Source: Bacteroidia bacterium (GTDB lineage Bacteria; Bacteroidota; Bacteroidia; B-17B0; Aurantibacillaceae). Taken from it: a DNA stretch of 22,751 nucleotides. The position numbers and the translations under genes are program-made. The notes beneath the pieces are model-generated. The model worked only from the letters and a program-made list of their open reading frames with translations, was not told the DNA's origin and searched no databases. Shown in pieces: positions 1 to 8,760 of this stretch. Location of the stretch: assembly GCA_026418315.1 (NCBI GenBank), contig JAOABO010000009.1, positions 1 to 22,751 on the forward strand, in the 5' to 3' direction. Numbering within the stretch: position 1 is the first letter of the stretch; each line of letters starts with the position of its first letter.

Positions 1-651
1 ATCAATAGCAATGCAGAATTAAAAAATAAATTGATTCAAATGGCAAAAACTGACCCATCACCAAGTGTACGAGCAGTTGCCCTGAGTGCACTTAGTGATA
101 TTCCTGTTAATGAAGCTATTCCCATTTATCTTAACGCTCTTCAAACCGAATATAGTTCAAGTATCATCAGTTCTGCTTTAGATGGCTTGTTTAAACACGA
201 TAAAAAAATGGCATTAGAACAAGCACAAAAATTTGAAACTGATAAAAGCAAAAACATCATCATGAGCATCTTAAACATATATGCAGAATCAGGAGACGAA
301 AAATATTGGGAGTATTTCAAAAAACAGTTCTCTGCTTTCAGTGGATTTGAAATGTTTAGATTTGTTACAGTTTTAAACAAATACCTCAAAAACATTAATC
401 ATTCCGGAACTACTATGAATGCTGTGAAAACTATTTATGCTATTTATCAATCTTCTGATAAAATGACTTCATTTGCACTTAAAAGAACTTTAAAGGAAAT
501 TGAGAAAAAATGGACAGACAAAGAAAAAAATCTAAAAGATGCTATTTCTAAATCCAAACAAAACAATGAACCTACTCAAAACCTTGAAGATGAACTAAAA
601 ACTGTATCTGAAACCACCAAAGAAATTAAAACCATTATCAGTAACCTATAA
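1..651 (+). CDS. C-terminal part of a HEAT-like protein, probably an M1-family aminopeptidase (5' end outside window)
   Basis: The reading frame is open from the first base, so the gene begins before the window; the TTG at 31 is not needed as a start. The visible 216 residues are almost entirely helical. The first part reads like HEAT/armadillo repeats, with a segment resembling 'SPSVRAVALSAL' and repeated helix pairs. The end is a lysine- and glutamate-rich helix likely to form a coiled coil. Bacteroidota M1 zinc aminopeptidases often end in such a helical/HEAT domain, and the next gene, 11 bases downstream, is another secreted zinc protease, which fits. The catalytic HExxH domain is not in the window, so the M1 assignment is inference from the tail and the neighbour. 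It could instead be another HEAT-repeat protein. Confidence 0.6.
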   Translation: MNSNAELKNKLIQMAKTDPSPSVRAVALSALSDIPVNEAIPIYLNALQTEYSSSIISSALDGLFKHDKKMALEQAQKFETDKSKNIIMSILNIYAESGDEKYWEYFKKQFSAFSGFEMFRFVTVLNKYLKNINHSGTTMNAVKTIYAIYQSSDKMTSFALKRTLKEIEKKWTDKEKNLKDAISKSKQNNEPTQNLEDELKTVSETTKEIKTIISNL

Positions 652-662
652 AAACCTTTGTT

Positions 663-3554
663 ATGAAAAATCTATTCTCATTAATCATTTTATTATGCTC
701 TTCTTTGTTGTTTTCACAACAAAATCCACCAAAAATTGTTTCTAACCAAATAAAAAATTTCAAAGAAACAATGAAATTCAGACCACCGGCAGGAATGAAA
801 TTTATTGAGAATGTTCCTCCACAATCTGGTGTTATTGCTATTCCTTATTTCAAGTACCAATTAGACAATGGTCTCGTTGTATTGATTCACGAAGACCATT
901 CTGACCCGGTAGTATATGTAGATGTTACTTATCATGTGGGCTCTGCCCGCGAACAACAAGGTCGCTCCGGCTTTGCTCATTTTTTTGAACACATGATGTT
1001 TCAGGGCTCTAAACATGTTGCCGATGACCAACATTTCAAAATCATTACCGAAGCCGGCGGAACGCTAAATGGCACAACTAACTCTGACCGCACCAATTAC
1101 TTTGAAGTGATTCCATCTAATCAGTTAGAAAAAATTCTTTGGTTAGAAGCTGACAGAATGGGTTTTCTTTTAGACAGTGTTACTCAACAGAAATTTGAAA
1201 TACAACGAGCCACTGTCAAAAATGAAAGAGGGCAACGTTACGACAATGCACCCTATGGTTTAGCATGGGAAAAAGTAGGCGAAGCATTATTTCCAAAAGG
1301 ACATCCTTATAGCTGGCAAACCATTGGTTATATTGAAGACCTGAACCGCGTAGATGTGAACGACCTCAAAAGATTTTATATGAGATGGTACGGACCCAAT
1401 AACGCAGTACTTACCATTGCAGGCGATGTGGATATTCAAAAAACCTTACAATGGGTAGTTAAATATTTTGGTTCCATACCAAAAGGTAAAGATGTACAGC
1501 CACCAACGCCAATTCCGGTAAACTTACCAGAAACCCGCTATATTTCTTACGAAGACAACATTAAGTTTCCTATGCTCAAATGGGTATTTCCCGCTGTCCC
1601 TTTTACCTCTGACGAATCTATTGCATTAGATTTTTTAGGAGATATTTTATCAGACGGAAAGTCATCACCACTTTATCAGGCATTTATTAAAACCAATAAA
1701 GCCAACTCTGCCAGTGCCTATAATTACAGCAGAGAATTAGCCGGTCAATTTGAATTTTCAATTCGCTCTAACATTCCCCTTTCAGAAGTTAATAAATTAT
1801 TAGAAGAAACATTAAATAACTGGGAAAAAAACGGTGGTGCGTCTCAGCAAGATATTCAAAAACTGAAAAATAAATACATTTCCAACATCTACGAAGAACT
1901 TTATACTGTTCAAAGTAAGGGAGCCAAACTGGCTTATTATCAAACATTTTTCGGTACACCTAATTATTTACCAAAGGAAATAGAAAAAATCAAAAAAATA
2001 ACTCCCCAGGATGTAATGAATGTGTATTACAAATACATTAAAGGAAAAAATAAAGTGGTATTAAGCGTAGTGCCAAAAGGCAAGCCCGAATTAAAAGCAG
2101 CAGAAGATAACTGGAAAATGTATAATAGAACTATTGAAACTGAAAGTGATGAATACAAAGGGCTTACTTATACTGAGCCAAAAGATACCTTTGATCGTTC
2201 AAAAATGCCATCAGCAAATGGTGAAGTTAAAATAGCTACTCCTGCTTTCAAAAAAGGTCAAACGCCTTATATGGTTAACTATTTGATGCTACAAGAAAAT
2301 GAAGTGCCCAAAACTAAAATACTCATCAGCTTTCAGGCAGGACACCGTTACGAACCTATTGAAAAAGCAGGAATAGCAAGTGTTTTAGCCGATATGCTCA
2401 AAGAATCTACCAAAAAAAGAACTGCCGAAGCGATGGATGACAAACTCACTTTTCTGGGCAGTGATGTAAGTTTTTATGCTACTGAAAATGATTTTGTTAT
2501 CAGTGTTTCATCTCTTACAGAAAATTTAGATAGCACCCTGAAATTAGTACAGGAAATGCTTTATGATGCAAAATTAGATACCGCCGACCTAAATAGAGTA
2601 ATCAAAAGAAAAATAGAATCTTTACAGCAAAGAAAAGTAACTGCCTCGGTTATTGCAACGGACGTTTTCAATAAAATATATTATGGTAATGCCAATGTTT
2701 TATCTTTACCTGTTATAGGAACAGAAAACTCATTAAAAAACATTACTGTGGAAGATTTAAAGACCTACCACAAAAATATGTTGAGTAAAAAAACAATGAA
2801 CATTTCTATCATTTCTGATAAAAATGACGATAAAGCAATTATACAAAAATTGGGCTTTTTAGCCGGCTTGTCTAATGCTTCACTCAACTATACAGAACCC
2901 ATTATACCCGCTATACAACAAACACAAATTTATTTTGTTGACAAACCCAATGCAGCACAATCTGAAATTATTTTTGGTACTCATGCTCTTCCCTATGATG
3001 CTACAGGTAATTTCTTTAAATCTACTATTCTTAATTTTCCATTTGCAGGAGCATTCAATAGCCGCATCAATTACCTGCTAAGAGAAATAAAGGGATATAC
3101 CTATGGCACACGAGGCCGATTTGAAGGCGATAAATATTCTGGTAGATATGTGCTAAATGGCGGATTTAAAAAAGATGCTACGGACTCTACATTACAATTG
3201 ATAATGAAAGAATTTGACCAACTTATCAGTACCGGACTTACAAATGAAGAATTACAGTTCACCAAAAATGCAATGCTTCAATCCGAAGCTCTGAAAATGG
3301 AAGCACCTTATCAAAAACTATTTTTGATGAAAAATATATTGGATTACAACTTACCTCTGAATTACAAAGAATATCAGAAACAAATACTTACCAGTATTAC
3401 AACCAAAGAGATAAACGAATTGGCAACAAAAATTTTTAATAAGAATAAATTAAACATTGTAGTAGTCGGAGACAAAAAAACAGTGCTGGATAAAATCAAC
3501 AAACTGGGTATACCCATTATAGAATTAGATGTAAACGGCAATATGGTGAAATAG
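663..3554 (+). CDS. M16 family zinc metalloprotease (pitrilysin/insulinase type), two-domain, secreted
   Basis: The 963-residue protein starts with a typical export signal (Met-Lys, a hydrophobic core rich in Leu/Ile, ending near 'LFSQQ'), so it should act in the periplasm or at the outer membrane. The inverted zinc motif HxxEH is present as H106-F-F-E109-H110, and the third zinc ligand is probably E188 in 'KNERGQ', at the usual distance. The second half (from about residue 520) is the non-catalytic M16 repeat; it carries the R807 and Y814 pair in 'LLREIKGYTYG', spaced seven apart as in the substrate-binding Arg/Tyr of insulysin. Length and both halves are complete, as in one-chain M16B enzymes. 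It follows the HEAT-like gene by 11 bases, so the two are probably co-transcribed. The family degrades peptides of up to a few kDa; the substrate here is unknown. Confidence 0.95.
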   Translation: MKNLFSLIILLCSSLLFSQQNPPKIVSNQIKNFKETMKFRPPAGMKFIENVPPQSGVIAIPYFKYQLDNGLVVLIHEDHSDPVVYVDVTYHVGSAREQQGRSGFAHFFEHMMFQGSKHVADDQHFKIITEAGGTLNGTTNSDRTNYFEVIPSNQLEKILWLEADRMGFLLDSVTQQKFEIQRATVKNERGQRYDNAPYGLAWEKVGEALFPKGHPYSWQTIGYIEDLNRVDVNDLKRFYMRWYGPNNAVLTIAGDVDIQKTLQWVVKYFGSIPKGKDVQPPTPIPVNLPETRYISYEDNIKFPMLKWVFPAVPFTSDESIALDFLGDILSDGKSSPLYQAFIKTNKANSASAYNYSRELAGQFEFSIRSNIPLSEVNKLLEETLNNWEKNGGASQQDIQKLKNKYISNIYEELYTVQSKGAKLAYYQTFFGTPNYLPKEIEKIKKITPQDVMNVYYKYIKGKNKVVLSVVPKGKPELKAAEDNWKMYNRTIETESDEYKGLTYTEPKDTFDRSKMPSANGEVKIATPAFKKGQTPYMVNYLMLQENEVPKTKILISFQAGHRYEPIEKAGIASVLADMLKESTKKRTAEAMDDKLTFLGSDVSFYATENDFVISVSSLTENLDSTLKLVQEMLYDAKLDTADLNRVIKRKIESLQQRKVTASVIATDVFNKIYYGNANVLSLPVIGTENSLKNITVEDLKTYHKNMLSKKTMNISIISDKNDDKAIIQKLGFLAGLSNASLNYTEPIIPAIQQTQIYFVDKPNAAQSEIIFGTHALPYDATGNFFKSTILNFPFAGAFNSRINYLLREIKGYTYGTRGRFEGDKYSGRYVLNGGFKKDATDSTLQLIMKEFDQLISTGLTNEELQFTKNAMLQSEALKMEAPYQKLFLMKNILDYNLPLNYKEYQKQILTSITTKEINELATKIFNKNKLNIVVVGDKKTVLDKINKLGIPIIELDVNGNMVK

Positions 3555-3558
3555 AATC

Positions 3559-3601
3559 TTTAAACTTTCTGCCTACTGAGATATTAAGATAGTAGTTTAA
3601 A
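3559..3601. repeat. Imperfect inverted repeat between convergent genes
   Basis: TTTAAAC at 3559-3565 pairs with GTTTAAA at 3595-3601, and CTACT (3573-3577) pairs with AGTAG (3591-3595), leaving a seven-base bulge on the left side. It lies just after the M16 stop codon, in the 110-base gap before the convergent barrel gene. It may be an RNA hairpin that stabilises or ends a transcript, but there is no U-run directly after it. Confidence 0.35.
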
Positions 3602-3609
3602 CGCTATAA

Positions 3610-3632
3610 ACCCTTTTAGGGTATTTTGTTTT
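3610..3632 (+). terminator. Possible weak terminator after the M16 protease gene
   Basis: ACCCT (3610-3614), a TTT loop and AGGGT (3618-3622) form a perfect five-base-pair stem. On the plus strand it is followed by a T-rich run at 3624-3632 that is interrupted by one G. The short stem makes it weak. Its place between two convergent stop codons supports a terminator role. Confidence 0.4.
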
Positions 3633-3664
3633 ACTGATACATCCATTTGCCTATTGAATACAGA

Positions 3665-4390
3665 TTAATTGATAAAGTAAATAAGCGAAAAGAGTAAAGT
3701 TTTATTGTAAATTTGAATGCTGGTAGTTTTTAAGTCGTTATTTGTTCTGCTGTTGGCGTATTGAAAAATGTCATTAAACCCCATCAGATATTTCATATTA
3801 CAAGAAAATTTCCATATATGAATCATGACTCCGGCATTCCAACCATAATCAAACTTTTGCAGGTATTTTTCTTTTTCAACAAAATTAGCAGGATTGGCAT
3901 AAATTTTATGGGAAGTGTAATAGTTGCCATTTATATCTTTTTGTTGAATAGAAGCATCTACCAAAGCACTTAAATAACCACCTATTTGAATACTCACCGA
4001 TTTGAACTCTATTCCAAAATTGATAGGATAAAAATCAATGTAGTGCATTCTTAATGTAGAAGAGTATGCTTGATGAATAGTATCATATAATTGAACACGG
4101 CTGCCTTTTTGTGTATAAATTATTTCATGTAAAGTATAAAAATATTGATTGAATTGATGTTTGAATGAAATTCCCATATTCCAACCATGTAACCAATCTG
4201 TATTTTTAGAATGAAAGATATAAGTTATTTCTTTACCATCAATATTGGATTGATTAAGCCCAATATTTAGGCCTATAAGCACTTTCCCCTTTTGAAGAAT
4301 ACGAGTAAAGGTAGTATCAGTTTCAGAATTTTGAGAAAAAGCTGCGTGTATCAAACCAGTAAGCAAAAAATATGTAAGTAAATGTTTCAT
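3665..4390 (-). CDS. PorT-like outer-membrane beta-barrel protein
   Basis: The 241-residue protein has an N-terminal signal peptide ending near 'AAFSQ'. The rest alternates short amphipathic strands rich in Tyr, Phe, Ile and Gly, as in small outer-membrane barrels of the PorT/OMP_b-brl_2 type found in Bacteroidota. An opening strand around 'KVLIGLNIGLNQS' and the closing strands near 'LLFSLIYFIN' suggest a closed barrel. It is the last gene of the efflux operon, 10 bases after the outer-membrane factor, so it is probably co-expressed with the pump. A direct role in efflux is not shown: it could be a porin-like accessory, an assembly partner or a passenger. No enzymatic motif is visible. The family call rests on composition and strand pattern rather than on one diagnostic motif. 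Confidence 0.7.
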   Translation of the reverse strand: MKHLLTYFLLTGLIHAAFSQNSETDTTFTRILQKGKVLIGLNIGLNQSNIDGKEITYIFHSKNTDWLHGWNMGISFKHQFNQYFYTLHEIIYTQKGSRVQLYDTIHQAYSSTLRMHYIDFYPINFGIEFKSVSIQIGGYLSALVDASIQQKDINGNYYTSHKIYANPANFVEKEKYLQKFDYGWNAGVMIHIWKFSCNMKYLMGFNDIFQYANSRTNNDLKTTSIQIYNKTLLFSLIYFIN

Positions 4391-4400
4391 TTGTGATTGA

Positions 4401-5687
4401 TTAAAATTGTAAATCCCAAATACCTACGCTCCGCTCCAGCTCTACCAAAGCGGCAAGGAAATTAAATAATGTTTCATAATAAGCAATTTGTGTTTCATTA
4501 TAGGTACGTTGCGCATTCAATACTTCTAAAAGTGAACTTTCCCCGCGTTTGTAACTGTATATTTTTCCATTTAAAACCTTTTTAGCCGATTCTAAAAGTT
4601 CTTGATTAAATTGTTTATAGGCCTTTTGAAGAGACAAATAATTAAAATACGCCTGAAGCACTTCAGATTGAATTTCTATTTCAATTTGTTGGGCAGTTAG
4701 TTCACTTTTTTTCTTTTGATACAAATATTCTTTTAATTCCGAAGATTTATTGTTGGAAAACTTTAATGGAAAGCTAATAGACAAACTCTTTTGCAGGAAA
4801 GAAGGAGTAGGTGCAATAATGTTTCGGCTGTATGAAGCATAAACAGTATTAAAAGATAAATTTAAATCGTGAAGACGATTGGCCTTAGCTAATTGCACAT
4901 ACTTATCAGCTAATTCTTTGTTTTTCAATGCTACCATAAAGTCATTTCTGTTTTTCAGAGCCGTTTGAATTAATTGTTCTAATTGAAAATTTTGTTCACC
5001 AATATTAAGATCTGAAATGGGTAAAAACAATGTATCTTGATATGAATATCCAGTATATCTATGTAAATGAGTTAATGAGGTTTTCCACTCCGCTTGTGCA
5101 AGAAGAGCATCTTTAAGTTTTATTCCTGCTTCCACCTTGGTTTGTAAGGCATCTATGTTATTGATGGAGCCCAACTTTGCGCGAATGCTATCACTTCTAT
5201 AAAGTTCTAACATTGTATTGTAAGATGATAATTCTACATTAAAAATTAATTTCTTCTTTAAGGCATCTAAAAAAATCAGAGTAGCATCCGCTCTTAAATT
5301 TCTCCAATAATCAGCCAACATTAAGTAAGTAATTTCATATTCAGATTTTGCAATATTTATTCGTTTTTTTCTTTTGCCACCAGTTTCTATAGTCCAATCA
5401 ACAGATGACAAAAATCCATAGCCCATGTTGTTTCTTGCTTCACCATTGTCAAACCAGCCCGCGCTGATATTAGGATCTGGAAAAATTTGGGCATTTAAGA
5501 TTCGTGCCTGTGCAATATTTAAGTTTAATTTTTCTGCTGCATAATTAAAATTATGTGTATTGACCTTTTGAATAAAAGTAGGATAATCAATTTTTTTTGT
5601 ATTAAAATTGGTGTCTGTTTGCGAATAGGTATAACTCGCAATAAAAAAGCAATAAAAGACGATATGTATGTTATTCTTTAGATTCAT
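4401..5687 (-). CDS. TolC-like outer-membrane factor of a heavy-metal RND efflux system (CzcC/CusC type)
   Basis: I chose the ATG at 5685-5687 (428 residues) rather than the in-frame TTG at 5699, because it starts directly at the signal peptide ('MNLKNNIHIVFYCFFIASYT', cleaved near 'YSQ'). The mature protein has the two related halves of the outer-membrane efflux family, with long alpha-helical heptad stretches and short strand segments. Near the end comes the typical 'GESSLLEVLNAQRTYNETQIAYYETL' region, here residues of about 385-412. It would form the trimeric channel through the outer membrane and dock on the adaptor and pump encoded just upstream. The start overlaps the end of the pump gene by 17 bases, a sign of coupled translation. 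No lipobox is seen, unlike many CusC proteins. Confidence 0.9.
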   Translation of the reverse strand: MNLKNNIHIVFYCFFIASYTYSQTDTNFNTKKIDYPTFIQKVNTHNFNYAAEKLNLNIAQARILNAQIFPDPNISAGWFDNGEARNNMGYGFLSSVDWTIETGGKRKKRINIAKSEYEITYLMLADYWRNLRADATLIFLDALKKKLIFNVELSSYNTMLELYRSDSIRAKLGSINNIDALQTKVEAGIKLKDALLAQAEWKTSLTHLHRYTGYSYQDTLFLPISDLNIGEQNFQLEQLIQTALKNRNDFMVALKNKELADKYVQLAKANRLHDLNLSFNTVYASYSRNIIAPTPSFLQKSLSISFPLKFSNNKSSELKEYLYQKKKSELTAQQIEIEIQSEVLQAYFNYLSLQKAYKQFNQELLESAKKVLNGKIYSYKRGESSLLEVLNAQRTYNETQIAYYETLFNFLAALVELERSVGIWDLQF

Positions 5688-8600
5688 TTCTTTTTTCAAT
5701 CAAATAATACATGGTGGGTAAAGCAAATAGTGTAATGATAGTAGAAAACAATAAACCATATACAATTACTGTAGCCAGTGGTCTTTGAATGTCGCTGCCA
5801 ATATCAGTACTCAAAGAAGCCGGTAATAGTCCAATAACAGCTACAGACGAAGTCATTAACACCGGACGTAATCGGTTTTTAGAGCCCATCAAAGCTGTTT
5901 GTAAAACCGAATATCCTTGTTTTCGCAATTGATTAAAATGCGAAATCATAATGACACCATTTTGAATAGCTACTCCAAATAAAGCAATAAAACCTACTGC
6001 TGAAGAAACGTTTATTGTCATACCTCTTACGTAAAGTGCTGCCAAGCCACCCAATGCAGCCAATGGCAGTAAAGACATTAAAAGCATGACCTGTTTTACC
6101 TGTCCGAATGCACCATAAAGTAGAACGAACATAATAGCCAATGCAAGTGGAATAATTAACGACAATCTTGCAAAAGCACGATTTTTGTTTTCAAACTGAC
6201 CACCCCATTTTATAGTAATTTCATCTTTATTAATATTTAATTGCTTATTGATTTTATCTTGTGCCTCATCTATTACTGATCCTAAATCTCTTCCTCTTAC
6301 ATTAAATTTGACAGTTAAATGTCTTTTATTCATTTCTCTTGTTATTACACTTTCTCCAAGTGTAGTTTTAATTTGGGCTACCTGAGAAAGTGGAATTTTT
6401 GCTCCTGTTTCAGAAGTCAGCATAAGGTTGGCAATTTTGTCGGGAGTATTTCTTACATTTTCAGAATATCGGCATATTATGTCATAATATTTATTGCCAA
6501 TAAAAATTTCAGAAATGGGCTTTCCACCTAACCCCACTTCTATGAGTTCTGCCACATCAGAAATATTTAGGCCGTATTGTGCTATTTTATCTCGGTCAGT
6601 AATAATTTGTAACTGCGGCAAGGGTGGGTCTTGGTCTATTCCTATATCTACGGCTCCTTTCACTGTACTTAGTATTTTAAGCATTTGTGTAGCTACTTTT
6701 CTGTTTTGCTCAAAATTGTCACCATATATTTTAATAACCATTTCACTGTGTGCCCCTGCAATTTTATCTTGTACACCGTCTATCATTGGTTGAGAAAAAG
6801 ACACCATCATGCCAGGCACTTTGGCGTATTCTTGTGCCAGCTCGTTTATCAGATCTAACTTAGTTTTACCTTTGGGCCACTGTTTGTATGGAATAAGCCC
6901 AATAGAAACTTCAAAGTGTGAGGGTGTCCAAGGGTCGGTGCCATCATCGTTTCTGCCGGCTTGTACCATGATGTATGATACTTCTTTATGTTGCATTGTT
7001 ATTTTTCTTAATGTATCGCTGTATTCTTCAGATTTTTTTAGAGAAATACCCGGTGGTAGTTGCACTTGCAGCCATATAGAGCCTTCATCTAACTGAGGCA
7101 AAAAATCTTTTCCAATGATGATAAAAAACAAAACAGCCAATGCAAAGAAGAAAAATAAAGAATAGAGTACTTTTTTGGGCTGAAGTATCAATTTCTGAAT
7201 CCTTCGCTCATAGTATTCAGATAAAATGTTTAACCATTTGATTTCAGTAATTTTTTGTGGTTTTTTGTATATTTGAAAACCAAGACCAGGTATCAGAAAA
7301 ATGGCCACCAACAATGCTCCAATAAGTGCATAGCTCACTGTAAAGGCCATGGGGGTAAACAACTTTCTTTCCACTCTCTCAAAAGCAAAAAGTGGAAGGT
7401 ACGCCGTAATGATAATAATGGTAGAAAAGAAAATTGGTTTGGCTACTTCTACACATTGTTCTATAATCGTTTTTTCCTGCAAATGTTCAGAATGATTCAA
7501 CTCTCTTCTTTTCAGAATAGTTTCCAGCATCACAATAGCACCATCTACAATAATTCCAAAATCAATAGCTCCTAAAGAGAGCAGATTGGCAGGAATATTG
7601 GTAGTATGCATCAAAATAAATGCAATTAATAATGAAAAAGGTATAGTAATCGAAATAAGCAATGCACCTTTAAGATTACCAATATATAATATCAAAATAA
7701 CTATTACTAAACTCATACCCATGATAAGTGTATGGGAAACAGTATTCAATGTAGAATGTACTAATTCTGTTCTGTCTAAAAAAGCATGTATTTTTACACC
7801 CTCTGGCAGTAGTTTGGTATTTAATTCTTCCACTGCCTCATGAATACCATTTAAGACATTGGAAGGGTTCTCGCCTTTTAACAAAAGTACAATACCTTCT
7901 ATGCTTTGAGGATAATTTCTTTGATTATCTGAATACCCTAATATACCTTTTCTTTCTACATTACCATACTTTAGTTTCCCTAAATCGGACAAATAAATGG
8001 GTACTCCATTTTTTACACCTACTACTATTTTTCCTAAATCTTCCAATGTTTTTACTAACCCTATCCCTCTGATAACATAACTGATATCGCCAGAAACCAG
8101 CACACTTCCGCCCGCATTTGCATTATTCTTTTGAATTTTTTCTACAACATCTCCAAGTGACAAGTTATATTCCTCTAATGTATTGGGGTCTATTTCAATT
8201 TGGAATTGTGTAGTAATGCCTCCAAAATTAGTTACATCTACTACTCCTGGTACTTGCTTTAACCTTGGAATAACTACAAAATGCTGTAAGTCAGTTATTT
8301 CTCTGAGCGTGTATTTATTGCTCTCAATAATATATCGGTATATTTCACCAACCGGTGATGTCAATGGGTCTAACTCAGGTACTGCATCATAAGGCAAATC
8401 CAATTGATTTAAACGCTCCTGTATTCTTGCTCGTGCCCAATAATCTTCCACTCCATCTTTGAATACAAGCGTAATAAGAGATAAGCCAAAAGTGCTTTTA
8501 CTTCGCATCACATATAAGCCGGGTAAGCCACTTAATGCTCTTTCAATAGGAATGGTAATTTGTTGTTCCATTTCTTCGGCAGCTAAGCCAGGTACCTGTG

Positions 8601-8748
8601 TTACCACTTGAGATGTAACATCAGCTATATCTGGATATGCTTCAATAGATAATTGCTCCCAAGAATAATAACCGAATAAACCAATGACAATAAAAATAAA
8701 AAGCATTAGCCAACGGCGAAGTATGGATATTTCAATTATTTTTTTCAT
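5671..8748 (-). CDS. Heavy-metal efflux RND inner-membrane pump (CzcA/CusA family)
   Basis: The 1025-residue protein has the full RND plan: one helix at residues 13-30, a large periplasmic loop, a bundle of helices from about 340 to 540, a second periplasmic loop and a final bundle to the C-terminus. Helix 4 carries D396, D402 and E409 in 'DFGIIVDGAIVMLE'. This is the charged triad known in CzcA as essential for proton-coupled metal export and typical of the heavy-metal (HME) subgroup rather than drug pumps. The segment near 'DKIAGAHSEMVIKIYGDN' matches the CzcA-type (divalent Zn/Co/Cd/Ni) consensus better than the copper/silver Met-rich site. The metal is therefore inferred to be divalent, with moderate certainty. 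It lies 12 bases after the adaptor gene and overlaps the outer-membrane factor gene. Confidence 0.95.
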   Translation of the reverse strand: MKKIIEISILRRWLMLFIFIVIGLFGYYSWEQLSIEAYPDIADVTSQVVTQVPGLAAEEMEQQITIPIERALSGLPGLYVMRSKSTFGLSLITLVFKDGVEDYWARARIQERLNQLDLPYDAVPELDPLTSPVGEIYRYIIESNKYTLREITDLQHFVVIPRLKQVPGVVDVTNFGGITTQFQIEIDPNTLEEYNLSLGDVVEKIQKNNANAGGSVLVSGDISYVIRGIGLVKTLEDLGKIVVGVKNGVPIYLSDLGKLKYGNVERKGILGYSDNQRNYPQSIEGIVLLLKGENPSNVLNGIHEAVEELNTKLLPEGVKIHAFLDRTELVHSTLNTVSHTLIMGMSLVIVILILYIGNLKGALLISITIPFSLLIAFILMHTTNIPANLLSLGAIDFGIIVDGAIVMLETILKRRELNHSEHLQEKTIIEQCVEVAKPIFFSTIIIITAYLPLFAFERVERKLFTPMAFTVSYALIGALLVAIFLIPGLGFQIYKKPQKITEIKWLNILSEYYERRIQKLILQPKKVLYSLFFFFALAVLFFIIIGKDFLPQLDEGSIWLQVQLPPGISLKKSEEYSDTLRKITMQHKEVSYIMVQAGRNDDGTDPWTPSHFEVSIGLIPYKQWPKGKTKLDLINELAQEYAKVPGMMVSFSQPMIDGVQDKIAGAHSEMVIKIYGDNFEQNRKVATQMLKILSTVKGAVDIGIDQDPPLPQLQIITDRDKIAQYGLNISDVAELIEVGLGGKPISEIFIGNKYYDIICRYSENVRNTPDKIANLMLTSETGAKIPLSQVAQIKTTLGESVITREMNKRHLTVKFNVRGRDLGSVIDEAQDKINKQLNINKDEITIKWGGQFENKNRAFARLSLIIPLALAIMFVLLYGAFGQVKQVMLLMSLLPLAALGGLAALYVRGMTINVSSAVGFIALFGVAIQNGVIMISHFNQLRKQGYSVLQTALMGSKNRLRPVLMTSSVAVIGLLPASLSTDIGSDIQRPLATVIVYGLLFSTIITLFALPTMYYLIEKRNESKE

Positions 8749-8760
8749 TCAATAAATGAC

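Noticed and set aside
2875..3081. Plus-strand frame inside the M16 gene
   Set aside because: Out-of-frame shadow of the conserved M16 C-terminal domain.
6319..7843. Several plus-strand frames opposite the RND pump gene
   Set aside because: They fall within one continuous, well-conserved pump gene and show no domain or start context of their own.
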